Source of the DNA: Alviniconcha marisindica
Lineage: Eukaryota; Mollusca; Gastropoda; Provannidae
DNA length: 64,000 nt
Assembly: GCA_018857735.1 (NCBI GenBank)
Contig: JABMCL010003468.1
Coordinates: 250,001 to 314,000 of the forward strand
Direction: 5' to 3'
The notes below the pieces were generated by a model. That model saw only the letters and a program-made list of their open reading frames with translations, did no database searches and was not told where the DNA came from. Within the stretch, counting starts at the first letter, position 1. Each line of letters opens with the position of its first letter. A program made the translations under genes and the position numbers. This document shows, piece after piece, positions 45,548 to 57,400 of the stretch.

Positions 45548-48500
45548 TTGTGCATGTGTGCCTGCATGTGTGTGTTCATGTTGTATGTGCTGAATTCTGA
45601 AAACATGTACATTTAAAGAATACATAAGCGCTTAGAGCCTGTGCGGGTTAGGTGCTCTAAGTATCCATTACTATTAGTAGTAGTAGTATGCCATGTACAG
45701 CAGCTGCAGAAGCAGCACCACCTACTGCTGTATGTCAGGTACTGATGAAGGTGATGCAAGCATCAGGTAACCAGGGAAACCTATTTCATGCACTCTCCTT
45801 TCATTTCCAACTGCGCAGGGATCTACTGCATGCGCAGTTGGAAGCAGATGGTGCCAGAATGCTTTTCACAATCCTCTTCCTAGACTGTTAACCTGTTGCT
45901 GTTTTTCTCTGCCAGACCTTGAGACAGACAGCATGGACACTGGACAGAAGATGGTACGCTATCTATGCAAAATAAAGGTGGAAGAACATCAGGCTAACGG
46001 TCACTGTGCCAGCTGAAGTGTGCTGTCTGTAGCTGCTCTCAGCACTCCCAATTAGTCAGTTCTTACTCAGTCACTGACACAAGGTTCAAAAGCAGCTAAA
46101 CACAGATCCTACCACGCCCTGCCCTAGTCAAGTAAAATCATCAGGACAACAGCGGCCTGAGCATAGACTACAACCGTTTACAACCAGAGGATAACTTCCC
46201 AGCGCCACAGGACTGGGTGGACGGAGAGTGGACAGTCCACTGCCCGTAATGATGACTCGCTACCACATCGAGCACACTTACAAAGTTTCTGTCGCCGCTT
46301 TCTACGTTGGAGGTTCTCCTGTTCCTGGTAGATGCGTTCTCTGGACGGCTGCACGGCCAAAACCACAGGGCCTGAAGCACACAAACCCAGTCTCAGATGG
46401 TGCTGACAATTTAGAACATTATGACATTATGCACATACGCACCCTGAACACTTTGCACCGCCAAGACAAGAGACCAAAACACACATAAGCACTATGAACA
46501 CTTTACACTGCCAAGACAAGAGACCAAAACACATAAGCGCTATGAACACTTTACACCGCCAAGACAAGAGACCAAAACACACATAAGCACTATGAACACT
46601 TTGCACCGCCAAGACAAGAGACCAAAACACACATAAGCGCTATGAACACTTTACAGTGCCAAGACAAGAGACCAAAACACACATAAGCACTATGAGCACT
46701 TTGCACCGCCAAGACAAGAGACCAAACACACATAAGCACTATGAACACTTTGCACCGCCAAGACAAGAGACCAAAACACACATAAGCACTATGAACACTT
46801 TGCACCACCAAGACAAGAGACCAAAACACACATAAGCACTATGAACACTTTGCACCGCCAAGACAAGAGACCAAAACACACATAAGCATTATGTTATGAA
46901 CACTTTACAGTGCCAAGACAAGAGACCAAAACACACATAAGCAACTATGAACACTTTGCACCGCCAAAACAAGAGACCAAAACACACATAAGCACTATGA
47001 ACACTTTGCACCGCCAAGACAAGAGACCAAAACACACATAAGCACTATGAACACTTTACACTGCCAAGGCAAGAGACCAAAACACACATAAGCACTATGT
47101 TACGAACACTTTGCACTGCCAAGGCAAGAGACCAAAACACACATAAGCGCTATGAACACTTTACACTACCAAGACAAGAGACCAAAACACACATAAGCAC
47201 TATGAACACTTTACACTGCCAAGGCAAGAGACCAAAACACACATAAGCACTATGAACACTTTGCACCACCAAGACAAGAGACCAAAACACATAAGCACTA
47301 TGAACACTTTGCATTGCCAAGGCAAGAGACCAAAACACACATAAGCACTATGAACACTTTACAGTGCCAAGACAAGAGACCAAAACACACATAAGCACTA
47401 TGAACACTTTACACTGCCAAGACAAGAGACCAAAACACACATAAGCACTATGAGCACTTTGCACCGCCAAGACAAGAGACCAAAACACACATAAGCACTA
47501 TGTTATGAACACTTTACAGTGCCAAGACAAGAGACCAAAACACACATAAGCACTATGAACACTTTACACTGCCAAGACAAGAGACCAAAACACACATAAG
47601 CGCTATGAACACTTTACACTGCCAAGACAAGAGACCAAAACACACATAAGCACTATGAACACTTTACACTGCCAAGAGACCAAAACACACATAAGCACTA
47701 TGAACACTTTACACTGCCAAGAGACCAAAACACACATAAGTGCTATGAACACTTTGCACTGTCAAGGCAAGAGACCAAAACACACATAAGCGCTATGAAC
47801 ACTTTACACTGCCAAGAGACTAAAACACACATAAGCACTATGAACACTTTACAATGCCAAGACAAGAGACCAAAACACACATAAGCACTATGAACACTTT
47901 ACACTGCCAAGACAAGAAACCAACACACATAAGCGCTATGAACACTTTACACTGCCAAGACAAGAGACCAAAACACACATATGAACACTTTGCACCGCCA
48001 AGACAAGAGACCAAAAAAGGCAAGAGACCAAAGCACAAAAGAACCCACATTTTAATGGGACAATAGAAAACACCATGCGCATTTTGGGGTAGACCCCCTT
48101 TTCAAGTAAAAACAGACAATTATTCTACAAACTGTCCAGACAAATCAAAGTCAGCTTTTACTTTATCACGCAACTTGGCAAAGAGGTCTGACAGGAAATG
48201 AAGAAAGAGGTGGAGTACCGAACAAGCTTTTGTCAGTACTAGGCACACGCCATTATGTAGGTTTGAAACACTAAACCCGCTCCACAAGAAACAAAGTGTG
48301 TCACCTGATTTCCTTCTGTCGTAGATAATGCGCTCGTTCTTGTACCACTCCAACGGTCTGACTCGTGTCCGCTGTGAACGTCTCAGCCCCACTGCATTAT
48401 TTTGTGGGTAAACTGTGTGAAGACATACCACAACACACCGGTCAGTAAGCTGATTATTACCAGAATAGAGTCATCAGTAAGCTGACCATTACCAAAATAC

Positions 48501-51298
48501 ACTGGCCAGAACAGAGCCGTCAGTAAGCTGATTATTATCAGAATACAGCGGTCAATAGGCTGACCATTACCAGAATACAGTGGTCAATAAGCTGACCATT
48601 ACAAGAATACAGTGGTCAATAAGCTGACCATTACCAGACTACAGCAGTCAATAAGCTGACCATTACCAGAATACAGTGGTCATTAAGATGACCATTACCA
48701 GAATACAGCAGTCAATAAGCTGACCATTACCAGAATACAGCGGTCAATAAGCTGACCATTAGCAGAATACAGTGGTCAATAAGCTGACCATTACCAGAAT
48801 ACAGTGGTCAATAAGCTGACCATTACCAGAATACACAGGTCAATAAACTGATCATTACCACTGACCATTACCAGAATACAGCAGTCAATAAGCTGACCAT
48901 TACCAGAATGCAGTGGTCAATAAGCTGACCATTACCAGAATGCAGTGGTCAATAAGCTGACCATTACCAAAATACACTGGCCAGAATAGAGCCGTCAGTA
49001 AGCTGATTATTAGCAGAATACAGTGGTCAATAAGCTGACCATTACCAGAATGCAGTGGTCAATAAGCTGACCATTACCAGAATACACAAGTCAATAAGCT
49101 GATCATTACCAGAATACAGCAGTCAATAAGCTGACCATTACCAGAATACAGCAGTCAATAAGCTGACCATTACCAGAATACAGTGGTCAATAAGCTGACC
49201 ATTACCAGAATGCAGTGGTCAATAAGCTGACCATTACCAGAATACACAAGTCAATAAGCTGATCATTACCAGAATACAGCAGTCAATAAGCTGACCATTA
49301 CCAGAATACAGCAGTCAATAAGCTGACCATTACCAGAATACAGTGGTCAATAAGCTGACCATTACCAGAATACACCAGTCAATAAGCTGAACATTACCAG
49401 AATACAGCAGTCAATAAGCTGACCATTACCAGAATACAGCAGTCAATAAGCTGACCATTACCAGAATACAGTAGTCAATAAAGCTGATCATTACCAGAAT
49501 ACAGCAGTCAGTAAGCTGATCATTACCACTGACCATTACCAGAATACACCAGTCAATAAGGTGATCATTACCACTGACCATTACCAGAATACAGCAGTCA
49601 ATAAGCTGACCATTACCAGAATACAGCAGTCAATAAGCTGACCATTACCAGAATACAGCGGTCATTAAGCTGACCATTACCAGAATACAGTGGTCATTAA
49701 GCTGACCATTACCAGAATACAGTGGTCAATAAGCTGACCATTACCAGAATACAGCAGTCATTAAGCTGACCATTACCAGAATACAGTGGTCATTAAGCTG
49801 ACCATTACCAGAATACAGTGGTCATTAAGCTGACCATTACCAGAATACAGCAGTCAATAAGCTGATCATTACCACTGAACATTACCAGAATACAGCAGTC
49901 AATAAGCTGACCATTACCAGAATACAGCACATTACCAGAATACAGCAGTCAATAAGCTGACCATTACCAGAATACAGTGGTCAATAAGCTGACCACTACC
50001 AGAATACACCAGTCAATAAGCTGATCATTACCAGAATACAGCGGTCAATAAGCTGACCATTACCAGAATACACCAGTCAATAAGCTGACCATTACCAGAA
50101 TACAGTGGTCAATAAGCTGACCATTACCAGAATACACCAGTCAATAAGCTGAACATTACCAGAATACAGCAGTCAATAAGCTGACCATTACCAGAATACA
50201 GCGGTCAATAAGCTGACCATTACCAGAATACAGTGGTCATTAAGCTGACCATTACCAGAATACAGCACATTACCAGAATACAGCAGTCAATAAGCTGACC
50301 ATTACCAGAATACAGCACATTACCAGAATACAGCAGTCAATAAGCTGACCGTTACCAGAATACAGCAGTCAATAAGCTGACCGTTACCAGAATACAGCAG
50401 TCAATAAGCTGACCGTTACCAGAATACAGCAGTCAATAAGCTGACCATTACCAGAATACAGTGGTCATTAAGCTGACCATTACCAGAATACAGCGGTCAT
50501 TAAGCTGACCATTACCAGAATACAGCGGTCAATAAGCTGACCATTACCAGAATACAGCGGTCAATAAGCTGACCATTACCAGAATACAGCGGTCAATAAG
50601 CTGACCATTACCAGAATACAGCGGTCAATAAGCTGACCATTACCAGAATACAGCGGCCATCAATAAGCTGACCATTACCAGAATACAGCGGTCATTAAGC
50701 TGACCATTACCAGAATACAGCGGTCAATAAGCTGACCATTACCAGAATACAGCTGGTCAATAAGCTGACCATTACCAGAATACAGCGGTCAATAAGCTGA
50801 CCATTACCAGAATACAGTGGTCAATAAGCTGACCATTACCAGAATACAGTGGTCATTAAGCTGACCATTACCAGAATACAGTGGTCAATAAGCTGACCAT
50901 TACCAGAATACAGTGGTCATTAAGCTGACCATTACCACAATACAGTGGTCATTAAGCTGACCATTACCACAATACAGTGGTCATTAAGCTGACCATTACC
51001 ACAATACAGCAGTCAGTAAGCTGATCATTATAAATGTGTGGCATAAAGATCAGGACGCAGCAGGCAATTAATTAGCCAATCATTAAAACAGTGAAATCAG
51101 AAGTATCAGGACACACCAGTCAAAATATTATCATCACCAGAATATGGCAGTCAGTAGACTGATAATTAGAGCTGTGCGATATCAGAGTAGATAGAAGGAA
51201 ATGTACAGGTAAACCCAATAAATTGAAAATTCTGCATGGAAGTTGTGCCAATGAAATCAAAGAAGGCATGTTGTTCTTCATCCCTATCAGAGAGATAG

Positions 51299-51336
<38 letters not shown>

Positions 51337-51364
51337 AGAGAGAGAGAGTGGAAGAGAAAAGAGA

Positions 51365-51449
<85 letters not shown>

Positions 51450-54400
51450 GGGAGAGAGAGAGCATGCGTGTGTGCATGTATCTTGCACTTTGTTATGCTT
51501 GAACCCTTGTTGATGGGTGCATTATGTGTTAGCTTCGGTTAAATTGCGAATAACATTCTCCATCTCAATGTACACTGTGTGTGTTATATTATGTTTGTTC
51601 AGTGCTTTGAGCCACAGGTACACGCGTTACAAATTTCCATTACTATTATACATGCTTTATACACATTTTCACATGGAATCTTCATTATTTGAGTCATCCA
51701 TCAACAAATATTTCCCATGAACTGCTGCACAAAAATAATGGATGATAAAAAGAGTGTCGGGTCCTGACGACCCAACATGTCTCAAAGGTTTGTGATTTGC
51801 TTTGTCGGTACAATTGACCCTCCAAGACTGAAGATAGAATGCCAATAAAGCACACACCTATTTTGTTCACGTCCCACTGACATCGGAGCGGTGAGGCAGG
51901 TGAGGCCACCTGGTGGTAGTGGACAGGAGTGGCCGACATGCTGGGCAGTGCCGTGGTGTTGTCGTCAGCATCTTCTACACATAGTCACCAACACAAACAC
52001 ACTGACCTTCAACACTTCAACACCCACTCACCCCCACCCACTCACTCATACATTCACTTACCCATGCACCATCCCTCACCAATACACCCAGCCATACACA
52101 CTCACCCCCACCCACTCACCCATACAGCATCACCCCCACCCATCCACCCACCCCCACCAACACATCCATACACACTCACCCCCACCCACTTACTCATACA
52201 TTCATTCACCCATATACCACTACACATCCACACCCACTCACCCATACATTCACTCACCCATCCATACACACTCACCCCCATCTACTCACTCATACAGTTA
52301 CTCAACCATACACCCTCACAGCCAGCCATACACACTCCCCCCCCCCCCCCCCCCCCGACCAACACATCCATACACTCACCCCCATCCACCCTCACACCCA
52401 CCCTTATACACTCACCCCATCCACTCATACATTCACTCACCCATACACCCTCCCACCCACCCGTATACACTCATCCCAATCCATTCACTCGCCCATACAC
52501 CCATCCACTCACCCATACACCATCACACCCACCCATACACCATCACCCACCCATACACCCTCACCCCTCCACATCCACTCACCCATACACCCTCACCCCT
52601 CCACATCCACTCACCCATACACCCTCACCCCTCCACATCCACTCACCCATACACCCTCACCCATACACCCTCACCCATCCACACACACTCACCCCCACCT
52701 ATACACCCTCACCCCTCCACATTCACTCACCCATACACCCTCACACCCATCCACAAACACTCACCCCCACCCATCCACTCCACCCATAACACTCATCCAC
52801 ACCCACTCACCCCAACTGGCACATCCATACACACTAACCCACTAACATCCACACAGAACCCCAACCCACAGGCTATGCCTACACGTTAGCACCAAGGCAG
52901 ATGCCAGAGACCTACTATCTACAAGTTACCATGAGGACTAAAGCTGTGATGTGTGACGTCATCGCAGATGGTCACACGCCTCTCTCTTTTGCGGTTAGCA
53001 CCCGACTTCCGGCCTTGTGCTGGCGCTGACGCTGGCGGCAGGGGGCTTGCGGACGCTGGCGGCAGGGGGCTTGCGGACGCTGGTGGCAGGGGACTGGCGC
53101 CACCTGCAGGGCGGGAACGCTTTTCTGTGCGCAGCGCAAAGTCACACATCAGAGAATGAGTGAGGGAAAAAAAATACAGTAACAGCAGGCTGCTCACTTC
53201 ACTCCTTATTCACAAACATGGGATCAGACGGAGAGCATGCAGTGCCATGTGTACGAGGGTTCAGAATCCCAAATGACCGTGTCAGTGTTATTTTTACAGG
53301 TCATTTTTCAAAAGTAAACCAACAAGCTAAAATTAACATTAGCAATACACAATGACTGAATGACAGGCTCTTTGTTCAATTACCATGAGACCTGGGCGGG
53401 TAAGTATCTTGATGTTTTACGGAGACTGCTCTATGGTAAGTAACCTGCTAGTAGAACTAATGGGTGGAGCTGACTCTTTGGTAAGAAACCTGCTAGTGGA
53501 ACCAGTGGGTGGAGCTTGCTCTATGGTAAGAAACCTGCTACTGCTAGTAGAACTAATGGGCAAAGCTTGCTTTGGTAAGGAACCTGCTAGTAGAACTAAT
53601 GGGCAAAGCTTGCTCTGGTAAGAAACCTGCTACTACTAGTAGAACTAATGGGCGAAGCTTGCTCTGGTAAGAGACCTGCTACTACTAGTTGAATGGGCGA
53701 AGCTTGCTCTGGTAAGGAACCTGCTAGTAGAACTAATGGGTGGAGCTTGCTCTTTGGTAAGTAACCTGCTAGTGGAACCAATGGGTGGAGCTTGCTCTAT
53801 GGTAAGAAACCTGCTACTGCTAGTACAACTAATGGGCAAAGCTTGCCCTGGTAAGTAACCTGCTAGTAGAACTAATGGGTGGAGCTTGCTCTTTGGTAAG
53901 TAACCTGCTAGTAGAACTAATGGGTGGAGCTTGCTCTTTGGTAAGTAACCTGCTAGTGGAACCAATCAGTGGAGCTTGCTCTATGGTAAGTAACCTGCTA
54001 GTAGAACTAATGGGTGGAGCTTGCTCTTTGGTAAGTAACCTGCTAGTAGAACTAATGGGTGGAGCTTGCTCTTTGGTAAGTAACCTGCTAGTAGAACTAA
54101 TGGGTGGAGCTTGCTCTTTGGTAAGTAACCTGCTAGTGGAACCAATGGGTGAAGCTTGCTCTATGGTAAGGAACCTGCTAGTAGAACTAATCGGTGGAGC
54201 TTGCTCCATGGTAAGGAACCTGCTAGTGGAACTAATGGGTGGAGCTTGCTCTTTGGTAAGTAACCTGCTAGTAGAACTAATGGGAGGAGCTTACTCTATG
54301 GTAAGGAACCTGCTAGTAGAACTACGGGGCAGAACTTGCTCTACATGAGTAATATGTCAGCAGAACTGACCGAGTGGTGGAGTTGAGATGACGTCATCAT

Positions 54401-57400
54401 GGATGTCCTCAGAGCTGGTGTTCATCAGCTGGCGTGATCGTTTGGTTTTCAGCGAGGACGGGATGCGACTGAAGTGGCGGAAAGAGATGCCGCTCTTGAG
54501 GGCCGAGTCTTGCAGGTCCACGATGGCTGGGGATCCACCTGTCAGGGATTGAAGCAAGCGTAACAGGAAAACTCAAAGAGACTGGATGCAGGCGGAATGT
54601 TTTTCTTGTTTTTAAACATCCACCACAGTGGTGTACTTACAGTACTATCTGGCTGTTAGTGTTACATGGCTGGTGCCACATGAAACTGCTGCCATCTCAG
54701 TGCATATTCTGCATACACCATACAACCATGCACTAGTTTACAGAGCCACAAATGTAGGGTGCTTGGGTGTTTACCTGTCGCCTGCCACTGCACATTTGGC
54801 AGAATGACCAAAATCTTTAATGTGCTACAGGGGTGGAACAGATACCAAAATAAGAGTCAGCACAGAAAGTTGATCCTGGAGAAGAAAATTCTCCCATTGC
54901 CAATGCTTTGTTGATTGCTTTATATAGCGCTATTCTCCGCTCTCGAGCAGACTCACTGCACTCGCATGTGATTCTGAATGAGTGACTATCATGGGCAGAT
55001 CTTGCTCTATGGTAAGGAACCTGCTAGAAGAACGAATGGGTGAAGTAACATGTCGGCAGAACTGACTGAGTGGTGGAGTGGAGATGACGTCATCATGGAT
55101 GTCCTCAGAGCTGGTGTTCATTAACTGGCGAGATCGTTTGGTTTTCAGCGAGGACGGGATGTGACTGAAACGGCGGAAAGAGATGCCGCTCTTGAGGGCC
55201 GAGTCTTGCAGGTCCGCGATGGACTCAGAGCCGCCTGCTGGGGTGCAAGCCACCTGCTCTCCTGCGGAAAACAGAAAGAAAAAAGGGATGTCGTTTAATT
55301 CATACAGATCTTTGTTTCATACTTTGGGGCCTTACTAGGTTGTTTGTTTGGACTCTTTGCCTGAAGAAAGTAGTCTCTGTGTGTCTTGATAAAAGACCAC
55401 TCAAACCGTTTCATCACCCAGGGGCCCATATTAACTTTTTTCAGACACTACCTGTCCAGACAGGTGCTCAGACACAACCTGTCCAGACAGATGCTCAGAC
55501 ACAACCTGTCCAGACAGGTGCTCAGACACTACCTATCCAGACAGGTGCTCAGACACTACCTATCCAGACAGGTGCTCAGACACAACCGGTCCAGACAGGT
55601 ACTCAGACACAACCTACCCAGGCAAGTGCTCACAAGCAACCTGTCCAGACAGTTGCTCACAATACCTGTCCTGAAAGGTGCTCAGACACAACCTGTCCAG
55701 ACAAGTGCTCACACACTACCTGTCCACAGGTGCGCGTGAGCACTTGTGTGACACAACCTGTACAGACAGGTGCTCAGACACTACCTGTCAAAACAGGTGC
55801 TCAAATACTACTTGTGCAGACAGGTGCTCAGACACCTTTTGACAGTCTAATCTAAGTGCTTCAGAATCATGTAAACCAGTATGAACATGTAAAACCCAGT
55901 GGAGGTTACCATCACGTACGTTCAAAGATGTCACTTAAACAGCAGTCAAAAACACACCAACACTGTGGCTTTGCCGGGTCCAGAATCACACCCAATTTCT
56001 CCTTTAATGCATGGCAATGTACAGTATCACATTAACAGTCTTAATATTCTTCTGTTTTCACTTCCACTGCGTGAACCCTAACGATAACCCAGCTCTGTCT
56101 GGTATGACATTCTGACCCCCAAGGATAACTCATCTCTAGTCTAGTCTTAGATTCTGACCACAAATTATGTGAGGAGAGAAAAAAAGAGAGAGAGAAAAAA
56201 AGAAGCCCAGACTGACGGCTGAAGAGGGGAGTGTGGTCAGCCATACCGCTGAAAGAGGACAGTGAACTGTTGCTAGTATTCCCCTACCTTCACTGTTTAC
56301 AGCACTCTCCATACAGCTGAAAGTCAGTGAACTGTGGCTAGTATTCCCCTACCTTCACTGTTTACAGCACTCTCCATATGCTGAAAGTCAGTGAACTGTT
56401 GCTAGTATTCCCCTACCTTCACTGTTTACAGCATTCTCCATATGCTGAAAGTCAGTGAACTGTTGCTAGTATTCCCCTACCTTCACTGTTTACAGCATTC
56501 TCCATATGCTGAAAATCAGTGAACTGTTGCTAGTATTCCCCTACCTTCGTTGTTTGCAGCACCCTCCATACATCTGGAAGACAGTGAACTGTTGCTAGTA
56601 TTCCCCTACCTTCACTGTTTACAGCACCCTCCATACAGCTGAAAGGACAGTCAGTGAACTGTTGCTAGTATTCCCCTACCTTCGTTGTTTGCAGCACCCT
56701 CCATACAGCTGAAAGTCAGTGAACTGTTGCTAGTATTCCCCTACCTTCACTGTTTGCAGCATCCTCCATACAGCTGAAGGAGAGAAGTCTGAATGGTTGC
56801 CGTTCCCCTACCTTCACTGTTTGCAGCATCCTCCATACAGCTGAAAGAGAGAAGTCTGAATGGTTGCCGTTCCCCTACCTTCACTGTTTGCAGCATCTTC
56901 CATACAGCTGAAAGAGAGAAGTCTGAATGGTTGCCGTTCCCCTACCTTCACTGTTTGCAGCACCCTCCATACAGCTGAAGGAGAGAAGTCTGAATGGTTG
57001 CCGTTCCCCTACCTTCACTGTTTGCAGCATCCTCCATACAGCTGAAGGAGAGAAGTCTGAATGGTTGCCGTTCCCCTACCTTCACTGTTTGCAGCATCTT
57101 CCATACAGCTGAAGGAGAGAAGTCTGAATGGTTGCCGTTCCCCTACCTTCACTGTTTGCAGCATCCTCCATACAGCTGAAAGAGAGAAGTCTGAATGGTT
57201 GCCGTTCCCCTACCATCACTGTTTGCAGCATCCTCCATACAGCTGAAAGAGAGAAGTCTGAATGGTTGCCGTTCCCCTACCTTCACTGTTTGCAGCATCT
57301 TCCATACAGCTGAAAGAGAGAAGTCTGAATGGTTGCCGTTCCCCTACCTTCACTGTTTGCAGCATCTTCCATACAGCTGAAGGAGAGAAGTCTGAATGGT

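Noticed and set aside
44566..45625. 299-codon His/Thr/Ser-rich frame on the - strand
   Set aside because: It is a translation of the GT-rich 73-bp array inside a CENPC intron, with no splice support.
46428..51035. Regular repeats resembling a CRISPR array
   Set aside because: Units are contiguous with no variable spacers, lie in introns of an animal gene, and no cas genes are present.
51891..52889. 332- and 286-codon His/Pro/Thr frames on the + strand
   Set aside because: They overlap the C-rich minisatellite and run antisense to a CENPC exon; pure low complexity.
53875..54348. 157-codon frame of GGACSLVSNLLVEL repeats on the + strand
   Set aside because: It is an artefact of the 45-bp array (15 codons per unit).
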